Notes under the pieces: generated by a model | The model's database searches: none | What the model was told of the DNA's origin: nothing | What the model saw: only the letters and a program-made list of their open reading frames with translations | Translations under genes and position numbers: made by a program | Shown here: piece by piece, positions 1-13,092 of the stretch | Layout: the number at the start of each line of letters is the position of its first letter | Position numbering within the stretch: position 1 is the stretch's first letter | NCBI RefSeq assembly: GCF_001522545.3 | Contig: NC_031799.1 | Coordinates: 29,879,565-29,943,564 of the forward strand | DNA length: 64,000 nt | Direction: 5' to 3' | Source: Parus major | Taxonomy: Eukaryota; Chordata; Aves; Passeriformes; Paridae

Positions 1-3000
1 GACTATTCTATGCTATCACATCCCACTTTTTAGTACAGACTGCCAAAATAAGATGTGTTATAATAGAGAGAAAAATAAGTCCAGATTAAGTTTTCTTTAA
101 GAAATAAAGTTCCTGATTCTCCCCTGGGAACTTCTTTGTTCCAGTCACTTTGTTGACAATGTCTCCTTCGGTGTCCATTGTCCAAATCTTGTTATTATTC
201 ACAATTTGTATTATTGCAGAGCCAAAATTTCCAGTCATACACAAGTACCTTGTGAAACTAAGCATTACACGTGCATTACCAAAAAGATTCCTTAAAGAGC
301 TTCCATTCTAAACATCAAACCAGAAACAATGGATCTGCCTATTTAGTTTGCAGAAAATTTTAGTTCACTCTCAAAAGATTCTACTTAGAAACTGTAGGCA
401 AGTCATGGGCAGTAGGGAAAAAAAAGGTAGAAAAAGGAGAAGACAGAATGAGTATCCTCTGGGAATTGTTCACATTCTTCCAGCTCTTTCTACTTTTGGG
501 AGTAATTTATAAAGATAATTTTAATATGCATAATTACCACAGAAGGTGAATATTGCAGGTGTTGGAGAACCTTTTATGTGCTTGCAATGTAATTTTTATT
601 ATGGATATGAAAGATGGTATTAAAGAAACCTGTCAGGTATGATAACATTTAAAACTAGTTTAAAAAAGACACGGAGACTCATTCACATCAACACTGAACA
701 AAGAACCTGTATTTCATAAGCACTGAACTATGGAGAGTTCAGCCCCACAGAGAGATGTGTAATAGAGAGACTGATGGAGTCTGCAGCCAGCAGGTCTAAC
801 TGGTTCTTCCAGAAAATACTAATAAGCCTCTATTAAGGCTGCCAGGAGTAAGGAAGGAAATATACATCTGGTCTTTTCATTTAGGTATCTATGCTCTGTC
901 TACTATTTATATTTTGGCAAAAGAACATATATGTCACTGCATGTCATCATTTTACCTGATCTCCAAAAGGAAATCATATAGATAGGCAGTCCTCCTGAAC
1001 AATGACACTAAACATACAGATTTTGAGTGGACTGAGCTTATCATTCAACCTCCCTCTCAGACTTTCAATGGAGAGAAACGGTATGAGTGAAAGGGGACTT
1101 TAAGGGCACAGCCTACCTTAGGTTCTGTTATGTAAAATGTATCTCAGAGTAATTCTGATAAGAGACTGCACAGCAATTCTTTTAGGAAACTTGTCCATTA
1201 GGAGTAAAATTTAATTTACTAACAAAGACTTCCTGATGTTTGGGGTAAGGAGCCTTCTGAAGCTGAAAAAGATATCATAGGATGTCTAAACTAGGAAGTG
1301 TATAATCACCAGCATTCTGCTTAAGAAATCTGTAGTATTAAATTCTGCCTTCTGTAAGTATTAATCACCTGTATCAAGTAGTCTCAGGTTCAGCACCATT
1401 ATTTTAAAGTAACTCATACATTTGTAGACTTTAGTGTATCAATTTGTCACCCCAGGACACAGTCCTTCAGAGAAAAAAAAAAAAAAGAAACAAAATAATT
1501 CCACCACTTGACATAAACTGATGACAGAGTCACTTGGAGATTTTGAAAGAGTTCCATAACGCAACAGTGATATCATCTGCTGCTTAGATTTCTCTTCCAT
1601 AGATCTTTGGCATAAAACACAATCTAGTCTGTCTCTCTGTAAAGCTCAGAGAATAACTGTACCTAAACTTAAAAAGTAAAATCCCAACTTGATGTTCCCA
1701 GATGGGTGTTTCAAATACAGGCTTTTGGATGAAACACTGCTTATCCTGGCTATTGCCAAATCTTTCAATAATTAAATTTTCCATTTGAAAAGTAGGGAAA
1801 ATATTAACAATCTTTCTTTGCAAAGAACAGTTGAAACGAAAATTGGTAAGTAAAAATTACAAAGTACCTCAGCATTACAAAAAGAATACATAAGGAGGAA
1901 AATTTTGAAAACTTTCTGACAGAAAAAGGTCTTTTATACTTATTTTTCATTCATATTTTAATAACAATAAAATCACTGACAACAGTGTTCATAGGTGCAA
2001 AATGTTTTATATAGATCCTACAAATTCTAAATCAAAAAGGTTTTGATTTAAGAAAAGTGAGCACTGCTCCAGAATATTTAACCTTAAAATTATGTCCATA
2101 CATCTGTGAAAGAAAACAGCTCCATATAATTCATGTAGCATATCAGAAGGACTTAGTAAGAATGAATCTTATAAAAAATGGTTGTCCAATAAATGGCTTA
2201 CAGTCTACACTTATCTAAAATTATTCACAGAAATTCTTTTTTTTCCCTTAAAATTTGCTCATGGTCAAGGTGTTTGCTGAAAGAGAGAGTTAAGTCAATT
2301 ATCTACTTAACTCTTGTTTCTCACAAGGGCTTTGTTGTTTTGGTGATGAGTGTAATGCTACTAGTCAGATATAAATAAGAGACTATTTTTCCAAAATTTT
2401 CCCATTGGAAAAGTAAATGACAGGTTATTTCATTTGAAGGAGACAGTTCAGAATGATGTTATTTTCTGGAAAATGTTATTACACTGTAGAATGAAATATC
2501 ACTAAAATTACTTGGACATATAGAATCCCTGAAGCTACATTTTTCAAGGGAACCTTTTGCAATGAACTGACGCATGTTGCCTAAATCTACCTGAAGATAG
2601 TACAAAACATCTGATATGCAAATACTGACAGATTTTCACATTCTGATTTCCAGAAGATAGAGAAACTGTATCATACTGTCTAAAGAAACATACCTTAACA
2701 TATTATAAAGATATGTATTATTTCTCCAAGTAGTTTATTGTGTTTGATCTGAGTTTTGTAACAGGCACTTGCCTGTTTCGTTTGTATGATTTTTATTGTA
2801 TTATCTAACATGTAAACAGAGCACCTGGATTCTGTTCTGTTTATGAGCAGGTTTCGAGCTGAATTATCTCCATTACCCCTCTTTGGAATACATCATGTAG
2901 GGAGATTGTAGCTGGCAAACTGGATTGAATCAGTATTAAGGAAAATCAGAAGCTATGCTGCATCTGCTTATGAAAATTCAGAGCATGGAAGCAATCTAGA

Positions 3001-6000
3001 ATCAGTCAGAAGTAAATTCATGAAGACACATTATAGGTGTCAAATTCTCAGCATCAGTCTGATTTGGTCTACAGGTTTACCCTAATTTGCATTGTGTTCC
3101 TTGGTAATGTAGACATACCAGAGACTGACTCCTTTAGAAGAGGCTTAACCTAGAAATCATTTAGAATGAGAAGCAACAGCTACTTTTTTATCTGCATGTC
3201 AACTTCTTTATGTAGAGAATTCATCTAATTTGGCATAGAGACATCATTCAAAGCTGTCACTCAGTAAAGCAGGATTGTTGGCACCCAAGAAAACAAATTA
3301 GAGAATGGACCTGTGTTACTTTCCAGACAAACAAACTGCAATTTTTTTATTGGGAGAATTCTTGGATGTATGTATGGGTTGCGTAGTAATCTTCTGAAGG
3401 CAATGTGGTTGCATGGGAACCAAAATTATATATATTTTTTCTTTTCATAAATGTCTAAGTTCTTGAACAAAAATGAGGAGTCAGTATTTCTGAATTTGCC
3501 AAACTGTTTACATGTCACAGAAAGAGACTGGAATTTACAAGGACTGCTCAGATAATACTGTTGTGGCAGATTTCAAAGACTAAATACAGTGAAGGCAGTA
3601 TTTAATTTTCCAACCTTTAGCTGTCCCCGTACTCAGGCTCCAATGGCAGGAGAAAATTCCAAGCCAAAGCCAGCTGAACTGTGTGATATAAAGTGTGGTT
3701 GAGCAGATCGTGCCTTCGGAGTGATACTATTAAGTCTGTATTTACTCAGATCATTTAATGAGAAGTCTCATTTTGTGACTGACATTGCTTCAGTCCTAAT
3801 GGCTCTGAGGTAGAACCAAATTTCTTAAGAAATTAATTATTTTTTTTTTCCATTGAATTGACATAATGGAGTATTCTGGCAATAACACAAATGGTGCATT
3901 TCAAAACTCTCAGCATATGCATTACTAAATATCGGTGTTCTATCTCTTTTTAACTCTTGTAGAACATAGATGTGAGAAAGCATGAGTATTTTCAAACATT
4001 TTTCTTAAGGCAGCACAGGCAAACTCTATAGTACCTTTGGAATAATGGCTGAATAATTCTATTCCTGGATCACTTTTAACTTTCAGGTAAAATATACATT
4101 AAAAATACATGACTATTTCAGGTAACATGGTTTCCACACTGTGGTGACTCAATACTTTTACATTAAACATACAAAAATACATTGACAATGCAAAAGTTTT
4201 GCCCAGTGTTTGGATGTGTCTTCCAACATACAGCTTCAAAATAAGTGGAGAAGGGGATATAGGTTTCAAGTAACTAACTACACAATTTAAATTAACGTTG
4301 CAGTAATTCTAGAACTTCAGCATTTCTGCGTAACACTTTTTTACTTCCTTTTTCTTTCTTTCTTTTCAGGTGTTATTTTTTAATTATGAAATATTTTTGT
4401 GTTTTAATAGACCACTTAAACATACTTCATAAAAGGGTTATTGTGAGGAGATATGCTGTGAGTCAATGATACTGTGCCTGACCTAAAGTACTGTATCATA
4501 AGCCTTTAGTTTCTAATGCATGAGGAAATTTAGTTACCATGGCTATAATTACCATAATTATACACCTATTAATTTTGTCTGTAGCATTCATTTCCATAAT
4601 CAAGTATTTGAAACAAAAACATGATCTTCACTTTGTTGCTGGCAAGAACTGAATTATTATGAAATTCCTAAATGTCATTTTTTCTCCCTTTTTCGCTGAA
4701 TCTCTTCAGACACTTTCCTTCTTATTAAATTCAAACATCTGTGAAATGGCCAGACAGCAAGGAGATAAAAGAAAATGTGAAGCAACCTTCATCCATGCTG
4801 AACAAATAGTAGGTTTTTCAGTTGAAGTTACAGAGCAAATTAAGAAGTACCTAAGGCTATAATTTACTAAAAACATGTTTCTTAAATTTCTGACAGTTTC
4901 ATTTAGCTGACTAATTAAATTGGCTTGTAGGCATTTCAGTAACATAGTCTTACAACTGCACTATCCTTTGGAAAGAAAGTGTAGGTGACTTTTCTGTGGA
5001 AACATGTTAGCTGTTTTCTGTCTCTCCCACTGAATATTTGATCAGTGTCAACTTGTCATATTTTATTGAATCAAATGAGAATGTGAAGCTTTAGTTAAAG
5101 TAATTTTAAAAATCCACATGCTAACAGTCATATGACACAAAACATCAAAATACATGTTGCCAAGGAAAGTAAATATTCAGGATTTCAAATTTTCCTTTAG
5201 AGGTATATTTTCTAAGACTAGTAAAAAAAGTTAGCATGATAAAAGTTAATATTCTCACTGAAATCAATCCATTATCACCTAACTGCAATAGCTAACATTC
5301 AGTACAATAATACTGCATAATCATAGTTCATTATTTCTTTAAATTGGAAGTTTAAAATATTTTAAATAAATAAATTAAATATTTTAAAATACTTTAAATT
5401 ATTTTAAAGGGTTATGTCTATATGATATATGGATTCCAGAAATTCTGTAAGCAAAACACTTTCAACTAAGAAAGCTGGCTTGGATGAAAATTAAAAAATA
5501 ATCCTTTCCTGTGTGCATTATGTCACACAAAGAAACACAAGAAGTGAAATAATTTCTAGAACCGTGAAATGTATTCTTCCTTCCCGCTTTGAGGGTAAAT
5601 AAAATTCAGCACCTTCATCATTCCACTAAAATCATGACAGCTACTTCCAAACAATGTTGCAAGCATGCAATCTACTGCTGCATCAGAAAAACTGTACCAT
5701 GAAATGCCCTACAATCTTGTAAAAGTATAATACAGATTAAATCCTTGATAATGGTCAAAACATTGATATATTCTCTTTATTTCTTTGAAAACAGTTTAGT
5801 ATCTTGCGATATAAAAGCAAAAGCACCTGACAAGTTTTAATAATGATTTTGTTTCGCTATAACTGTGATTTTTCTTTCAGAAAAGAAAAAAAAAATAAAA
5901 AGACAATGAAAGATAAAATGTTAAGAGCTGCAATTATGTGATTAAAACAGTAGTTCTTTATAGGGAATCACTGAAAGAGTATTGTTGTGTATCCAAGGCA

Positions 6001-7074
6001 GGTCACAACAAACCAGAATAAGAGCAAATTATATTTTTGTGTGAGTAATAAAGGTATAGCTTTGAGGGTTTTCTTCATTAAAAACCCAAAACAAAACAAA
6101 AGCCACAACAACAACAAATTAAAATAGCAAAAATTTCTATTCCTGGATAAGACAATATTTTGGGCTTTGTAGGAAAATGCAGGAAATATCATTTGTGTAT
6201 CAACTGAGTTGATCAGCTGATTCAAGCAAGATTTCTACATGGGATAACTATTTAAAATCCATTAACTAGAATTAAGGAAGCAATAAAAATGTACTGCAAT
6301 TTCTCTTCCCTAATCCAAAACTTGCCTACACTATCATGCCACTGTCTTGGTAGCCATGACATTTTCAGTATTTTGTAATATGTTATAATACTATTTATTC
6401 TTCAGTAGCAAACCCTCAGTTTCAAGCCTGCAAGAGTGCACCTGACATATTTCATTCCTCTTGAGCTGCACTTAAGCATGAGGGGAAAAAAACTGCTATG
6501 ATTGCTGTTATTGCTGCCACCACAGATCACAAGAGGTATGAGGTTAGTTCAGCTTAAGGGAATTGCATAAAAAGCAGCTCCAAGTCATCTTTGCTTCTTT
6601 CAGCTCCAAACTTTGAGAGCAGACAGCATAGGTTAGAGTGACTTTGGGGTGTTTAAAATCTCACCATCTAGATACCTGAGGACAGGGAGAGAACAGAGTA
6701 CGGCTGCACTGGGAACTGCTGCCTGGGTTAGTGCCTTCTCCCTACTCTGCTGTACTTGCCTAAATTACCTCTGTATTCAAATATAAACTTGGTTAGGGTC
6801 ATTAGTCTTTCCATGTGATGTACTCAATATGAGTCAAATTGACTCTGCTTTCCTGAAATGATTTATTTAGTGAGGATGAAGATCACATTTTCTAGAGGAA
6901 ATTAGTCTGTACCATAGCAAGCTTTGAATACTGTATCAGATGTGATTTTCAAAGTATTGGTTTAGAGAGCAGGTTTATATTGGCTCATGGTATCCACTGA
7001 ATCACATTTGTCTAGAAAGGTTCTTTGGGAACTTCTAGTTAGAAGAACTGAATGAGATTAGATTAGATTAGAAG
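1..7074. other. AT-rich intergenic sequence, no gene seen
   Basis: No frame here has protein-like composition and I recognise no transposable element. There is a 14-bp poly-A run at 1473-1486, an AT-rich near-palindromic patch at about 5343-5408, and a short GATTA-type repeat at about 7054-7071. A long pyrimidine run ending in CAG at 4369 and a weaker one at 5880 look like splice acceptors in isolation, but no open exon follows either one. I treat the stretch as unique intergenic DNA. Confidence 0.6.
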
Positions 7075-7440
7075 AGTTAAATTTATGTGGAAGGAACCTT
7101 CAAACATTATTTAATTCAACAGCCTGACAACTTCAGGTTGAGCAAAATTTGGAGTGTTTAAAGGCATTGTCTAACTATCTGTTATCAGTGACAAGCACAG
7201 GGTATCAACCACCTCTCTCAGAAGCCTGCTCCTGTGTTTGCAATTCTCTTGGCAAAGAAATGTTTCCTAATTGTCGGATCTAAACCTCCCCTGATGCCTC
7301 TGTGAATCCTTCCCAGGCATCCTATCACAGGATGTCAGGGAGGAGTCATCAGCACTTCCCTCTCCACTTCCCCTCCTCAGTAAACTGCAGAGAGCAAAAA
7401 AGGTCACCTCCTCAGTCTCCACAAAGCCAGCTGAAGCTGT
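7075..7440 (-). mobile_element. CR1 LINE fragment, antisense
   Basis: The plus strand carries the antisense of a CR1 3' region: a GGAAGGAACCTTCAAACAT-type start, then the block around 'AGAAATGTTTCCTAAT...AAACCTCCCCTG', and a right end resembling 'GAGAGCAAAAAAGGTCACC...CTCAGTCTCC'. This is the order seen in avian CR1 copies on the minus strand. The copy is old and truncated and has no usable reading frame. The frame at 7302-7505 is a chance antisense frame inside it. Confidence 0.75.
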
Positions 7441-8895
7441 CATGGGAAGAGATCAAATCTGAGATTGCCCAATTTGCATGCAAGCTCATAAATGCCCAGT
7501 CTTAGAGACTCACATTTAATTTGAGAAATCCTCTGCTTCTTATCTAAAAGAGGGTTTTGATGGTTGGTTGAGGGGGCTTTGAGGGTGTATGTGGGGTAGT
7601 TGCTTTTTGTTTGGGTTTTTGGGGGTTCAATTTGACTAGGAAGAAGTGATTCATTTCATCATTTGCTCCACTACTGTGATCACTGAGCTAATAAAGATTT
7701 TTACTTCCTCAAAATTTTAGCAATGGGAATGCCTAAACTTTAAAGCCTAGTGCCCTCAGGATCTTTCTTGGAGCCAGGAAGTCCACCTCAATGCAAGAGA
7801 CATCTAGAGAGTGGTGGGATATGTTAGTGTTGAAGTGTGGGGAAATGTCCATTGCTGCATTAGCTACAAAGCTCTGAAGCGTTACCATCAAAGTAAACTC
7901 TTTACCATCAAAGTTTACTCTTCCCTTCACTGAGAGCTATTTGCTCCCCTCAGACATCTACTGGCAGAGCTGTTTCCAAGCACAGCTTGAAGCAGGCAGT
8001 GGAAAGCTTGGCTAGAAGACACAAAATCGTCATATACATCCATTTATGTAAGTATCTGCCATGGAGCTCATGACCACTAAGGGCACAAGAGGACTAAAAT
8101 AGGAGGGCAGTCACTTCAAAAATGTTAGAAATCTTCCAAGTCCCAAGCAGATCACCCTAGTGAAAATGCAATGTGTGTAAGAGCATTGAGAAAATTTTAT
8201 CCATATCTGTTTCTATACAATGTTCTTATTTCTAGTGTATTCATTCAAACTATGTATCTACAGACTGTTATAATACTGAGAGATTACATATTTTAAAAAA
8301 ATCCAACAAACAGGAGTTAAAATACAGTGAGGGCTATCACATAAAACAATAGTCTTCACTGTGAAAGCCACAAGTAACTAGAAAGAGAGAAAATGTTCTG
8401 AGTAAAAACTCACACTACCTTTTTCTTTCCCTTTCTCAAAGTTATTTATTATAGACATAATTCTAGGGCACAGATCTTTGATCTGATCCAGTAGGGTACT
8501 TCTCGCACATTGTATTAAATCTACTTAGTCTAAAGATAGATGCAGCAGAAGCAGGAATATCTGTAAATGAATGTACAGTATCTTTATGATACCTAATTAC
8601 TAATTACAATTTATTGAGCTCTGATCATCTCTTGGCTCTCCAGATTTCTTAAAATTCACACAGTCTTTATCCAGAGGATCTTTACAGATTCTAAAATTTG
8701 TCTTAATTACTTTTAGAAGAAACTTAATCAAACCATAGTTATGAAATAAATAATAAATTCTTAAAAAGCAAAATAAAATTAAACAAAACACACACAAAAA
8801 AAATAGCAAACTAGAAAAAAAAGCAGCACCATGATTATTTTTATCCCCATATGTCAACAGGACCTGACCAATACTGCTTTTTGGTGAGAGTAACC
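7441..8895. other. Unassigned intergenic sequence
   Basis: No gene is recognised. A 19-20 bp direct repeat (TTTACCATCAAAGT-type) is present at about 7882-7922. The rest looks unique, with A-rich patches near 8770-8820. The minus-strand frame at 8600-9007 runs into the LTR-like end to its right and is not a credible gene. Confidence 0.5.
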
Positions 8896-8971
8896 CACAA
8901 TAACATTTTGTGCAAGTAGTGAAACAAACATATGCAAGTGCTTGACATTTGGCCAGTGTCAAATCATGACA
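8896..8971 (+). mobile_element. LTR 3'-end remnant (ERVL-like)
   Basis: The segment ends in TTTGGCCAGTGTCAAATCATGACA-like sequence, which matches the terminus of the larger LTR at 25991 when that one is read on its own (minus) strand: both share CATTTGGCCA, GTCAAA and CATGACA. Only the last 75 bp or so can be aligned, so this is a diverged stub. No TSD can be assigned. Confidence 0.5.
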
Positions 8972-9347
8972 GGTACAATCCACTGAAATACCCACATTAA
9001 TATTCATGGTTTTTTTAATTATTTTGTTTCTTTCTTATGTCATGAATCAAATATTTCAAGCAAAAAATGAGAATTCTTATGTGTCTTTCAGCCTTGATTT
9101 TTTTTTAGCAGCTAATTAATTAAAACATTTTTTTAAATTATTGATAGTCTGATATGTTGCTTAAAACATAGTCTGTCCCTTATAAGTAATTTTTCTAGGA
9201 CAGTGTTTTTAAAATATATTATAAAAGAAAGAAAGATCAACACTTTAAGGGCAGGATTTCTACAAAGGATGTCTGAAAATTTTCAGAAAGAATAGAAGAA
9301 TATATATAGAAGGATTATACATTTATATGTAGTGTTATTATTAGTCT

Positions 9348-9373
9348 TATATATATATATATATATATATATA
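9348..9373. repeat. (TA)13 microsatellite
   Basis: Uninterrupted alternating TA for about 26 bp in an already AT-rich area. It is likely to be length-polymorphic. Confidence 0.95.
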
Positions 9374-9771
9374 AAGAATTAAATGTGGTATGTGGTAAGG
9401 TATCAATGCCTTGATCTAGTTCAGTCATTTTTTTGGGGAGGTCACAAAAAAGAAGCAAATCACTTTCCTGTCACTGCAACTAAATAGAGAGAAAATAAGC
9501 TAAAATATAAAGGCATGTAGTAAATAAATCCACTGACTTCCACAGTTCCCATCACTATCATCTCTTAAAATATGAGTGTTATTACTGTTTTTCAGTACAG
9601 AATTTCTTTTGGTGTGCCCTGACAAGCTGTTGGCCTCTTCAGCATGTGAGCCTGGACCAAAACAACTTTGAAACAACCTCTTTTAAGATGCCCCAGTTAA
9701 GAGGAAAGACAGCTTGTACTGCTAGAAACCACACTGTATCCTGTCTTGATAACAATATTCAACAACAATTG

Positions 9772-9918
9772 ATAGAAGGAGGGAACCCACATAAAGCTGT
9801 TGAACCCCAGGGATAATTCTGCTACATAGAGTTTGATCACAACACTTCATATAAAGCACAGAAAGGTTTCCAAAAGTTCATGATCTCAGAACTCTGGAAA
9901 ATGCAAAGAACAATTTGT
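9772..9918 (+). repeat. Unrecognised interspersed repeat, copy A
   Basis: Shares a long near-identical block with 11146-11303: the 'TTTGATCACAACACTTCAT' / 'ATAAAGCACAGAAA' / 'TTTCCAAAAGTTCATGATC' / 'TCAGAACTCT' order is preserved with only a few mismatches. Copy A lacks about 15-20 bp that copy B has after its start (the ACACAGGGCTTCTGACAC part). Both copies lie on the same strand about 1.4 kb apart. The unit may be an internal part of an endogenous retrovirus, because the ERV-type LTR at about 11.85-12.2 kb is nearby, but no protein motif supports that. Confidence 0.7.
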
Positions 9919-10249
9919 GTAGAAAAGTCTATAGGGAAAGGAAATAGAATGAGCTTTAAGAAAATATCATTTTCTTAAGAGAATTTTAAAACCTCCCAGA
10001 GCAGCTAATTGGAATACTGTTATCACTTATTCCATCTTAGGGACTAAATGAAATGATGATCAGTCTGGCAGAAAAGTTGGTTGCCGTGTTTGTGATGCAG
10101 AACTTGTTTTTCAAAAGCAAATGATGTGTGCCACATCTGCATATGCTATTCTGATACTCTCCTGTTTGATCAGATTCTTGCCACACCTTTATGTAGTGAA
10201 CTCTCTCCTTATTTATGGCAGTTTCTGCTCCCATTCTCAGTTAATAATG

Positions 10250-11145
10250 GAATATGGCAAAAGAAACTAATTTTTGACTGCTATTTCAAGTTTGCATTTA
10301 ATGTAAAGATTTTTTTAAAAAATCTATGAACAACATTCATTTTCTGAACACAGGATTATAATACATAGACTTATCATTAATAATGCATAAATTTTAACAT
10401 TTTGTAGAAGCTGATGTGCACACACACATATAAACATATTTCTGCCCATATATATATACACACACAGACATTGTTTTCACATGAACACACAAATACTGCA
10501 TATCTGAGTAAATACTGAGGACCTGCTTTATCTGTTTGGGGGCTTTTTGTTTGTTTTTTGGGGGGCTTATTTGTAGAATTATCGGGATAATGTGTCTCTG
10601 GAAGTGAGGGTGAATGATGAAAAGAGATGAGAGGAGTAGGGAAACTCACCCAACTATGAGTCTGCTCAGGGCAGATCCTGAATAGCAGGCCAGGTGAAGG
10701 ACCTCAGAGTCTTTCAAGCTCTGTTTTAGGTCATTCCATTCCAATGCTATGGAGACTGATAATGAGAGAATCACACAATGAGGGAAACCGCATTCTGAAC
10801 GTGTATTTTATCTACATAATAGGAAAACTGATATTTTGAAGAAAACTATAATTAAGAGCACTTTATAAAATATATCAAAGAGATGATAGAAAGAATACAT
10901 ACTGTGTACATCTCAAGTGAGTTTGGAAAATTATGATCATTTTAACAGTGAGAAGATCCATGTGAATGCAGCTTTTAATATATTTTACCTGCTGCTTATA
11001 CTTTTCTAGTTCATTCCAAAAGAATAGCAGTCAGTTGCTAAAGCAGTTCAAAACGCCAAGTGAGCTGTAACTAAATTGGCAACGAAGAATGACTTTGAGT
11101 CACTTCCACAAATGTCTGAAACTTCCTTTTAAAATTTAGCCACAA
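10250..11145. other. Intergenic, low-complexity patches
   Basis: No gene is seen. An interrupted CA/TA tract lies at about 10418-10475. The minus-strand frame over it (10377-10649) is biased by the microsatellite and a T/G-rich run near 10540-10565. The region just to the left (about 9990-10250) may still belong to the same repeat family as copy A but has no second copy here to align with. Confidence 0.5.
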
Positions 11146-11303
11146 ATAGAAGGAGGAAACCAACACAGGGCTTCTGACACAAAGCAGATGAGCCCCAGGG
11201 ATGTCTGCCATAGAGACTTTGATCACAACACTTCATATAAAGCACAGAAAAGTTTCCAAAAGTTCATGATCTCAGAACTCTTGCAAACACATAGAACAAC
11301 TGA
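11146..11303 (+). repeat. Unrecognised interspersed repeat, copy B
   Basis: This is the second copy of the block at 9772-9918. It is slightly longer at the left and ends against a poly-A run at 11310-11328. The adjacent poly-A could mean retrotransposition or simply a later expansion. See copy A for the shared blocks. Confidence 0.7.
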
Positions 11304-11309
11304 AAAAGA

Positions 11310-11328
11310 AAAAAAAAAAAAAAAAAAA
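11310..11328. repeat. Poly-A tract
   Basis: Nineteen consecutive A, directly after repeat copy B. Confidence 0.95.
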
Positions 11329-11849
11329 GATAATTGACTAGAAGTGGTCTGAAAAGAGACCAGAAAAGTGTGGGATAGAGAAATCCAGGTCGCAAGCCTC
11401 CACCCTGATATTCATCCCTCACCAATACATTGGGAAACACCCAAAGCGCCAGCACAGCCAGTAAAACAGAGCCAATGCTTGTTCAGCTGCATAATCCCTG
11501 CTGACTCTGAGAGTTAGCATGGTAAAATTCTGTTCCTAAGATCCTTTCCTGCAGATAAAATCTTTCAAAAGGATTCTTGGGGGATGTTTCTGAGGATGTA
11601 GTTTATGGCTTGAGTCCTTTCCTTGAGGGTATCTAGTTTGTAAGTATATACAGAGCCAAAAGTATCTAAAGATACCTATAAGCAAAGCATTAAACTAGAC
11701 TTACTGGGAGAAAAGGGTGGAATTTTGAGTTATAGACAAGAGACAGGGGCTGCTGATGTACTAGATATTAAGAGGATGATGCCTTAAGTTTCAGCTTTCC
11801 TATTTTCCAGATTCTGTACTGCATTAGCATAAAACTGAACTTCATATAA

Positions 11850-12206
11850 AGTGTTAGCAAGTTCTCTTCACAGCGTAGTTATATAAAACAGTCCTTTTCC
11901 AGCCCAAGAACCAAGGACACCATTGCAGCTCCAGGCCCAAGAAGTATAAACAGGAAAATTGAGGAGAGGAACATGGGAGGATGTGACTTCATAACTTGAA
12001 GCTGTAACTGGACAATTTATTCTGATATGTAAATGGACCAAAACATAAAAGTGTGAAAACATGTGACCTGTTGTCCATCTTGGGTGCAGCTTTGGCTGGG
12101 CTCTTGTACTGCCCAAGGTGTATCCTTTGAAGGCCTTTTAATAAATCCCAACTTTATTCCTTTAACGCTACCTAGCTTCTGTTCTAGGTAGCCTCTCAAG
12201 GTATCA
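11850..12206 (+). mobile_element. Endogenous retrovirus LTR, solo, plus strand
   Basis: The 3' half has LTR architecture: a TATA-like ACATAAAAG near 12043, a GTACTGCCCAAGGTGTATCC block, a polyadenylation signal TTTTAATAAATCCC near 12140, and a U5-like end GCCTCTCAAGGTATCA closing at 12206 in CA. I recall this 3' end as a common avian ERV LTR. The 5' boundary is uncertain: a TGTTAGCAAG start at about 11852 is plausible, but a start near 11718 would give a 4-bp AGGG duplication with 12207-12210. No coding sequence is associated with it. Confidence 0.65.
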
Positions 12207-12222
12207 AGGGGAAGTCCTGTCA

Positions 12223-13023
12223 TGTAGATCTGTATTGCGTTTTCATGGCAAGGTTTTAATGAGAAGGGCTTCTATAAGAAGACACCAGGAGCTGTGTACA
12301 TGTTGGAGAGCCAGTTCCAGCTGGATCCCAAGAGAGACTCAATGCCTCAGAACAGAGGTTCTGTTGCAATCTGTGTAGGTGCATGGTGCAGCAAACATCC
12401 ATCCTGCAGTCTGAGGAGGACTCCATGCTAGAGCAAGTATAGGTGCCCTGGAAGCTGCAGCCTGAGCTCAAGCTGAAGCAGGCTCCCGGCAGGAACTGTA
12501 GTCCATGGAGAAACCCACACAGAAGCAGGTTTTCTGGCAGAAACTTTGGTCCACGGTGGACCCACACTGTTCCTGAAGAACTGCACTCTGAGATGTTATT
12601 TGTGAAGGACTGTACTCTGTTGAATACAACACTACAGCAGGAGAAAAGTGTGAGGAAGAAGAAGCAGTGGAGATGGACTGTTGAACTGCTTATGTTTGGG
12701 AAAACAAAGAAGAGTCATGACTTAAGCAGAGTTTGGAAATACTCTGGGAATACTCTCTGAAAAAGGAGGGAGAAGGTGAAGGTAGATTTAGTTTTGATTT
12801 TATTTCTCACAATCTTAGTCTCATGTTATTTGGCAACAAATTAAATTAGTTTTCCCAAAGTCAAGTCTGTTTTGCCTGTGACAGTAATGGGTGATTTCTC
12901 TGTCTGTGCCATGACCCATGATCTTGTCCATTTTATTTTCACCCCTTGTCCTGCTTGAGAGGGAGACTGAGTGTCCAATGACTTGGTGGCTCAGGATGTT
13001 GCCAGGAGCTCAAACATGGTGTA
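12223..13023 (+). mobile_element. Large avian ERVL-like LTR, plus strand
   Basis: Carries the reiterated 'GGAGGACCCACGCTGGAGCAG'-type modules typical of a long avian LTR family, decayed here, with CTGGCAGAAACT and CCTGAAGAACTGCAC still legible. After these come a TTTATTTCTCA block, AACAAATTAAATTAG and an AGTCTGTTTTGCC block. The same order occurs, reverse-complemented, at 25991-27622, which confirms a family from within the window. The open frame at 12443-12760 is LTR sequence read through, not a gene. The exact ends are eroded and I see no clean TSD. Confidence 0.75.
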
Positions 13024-13092
13024 TTTCTCTAATTAATAACTGACAGTCAATAGCCCTACCAAAGTGTCTCTATACCACTGCATGTAGCATGG

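Noticed and set aside
4340..4370. Strong splice-acceptor-like pyrimidine tract ending TTTTCAG
   Set aside because: No open frame or donor partner nearby. T-rich runs of this kind are frequent in this AT-rich sequence.
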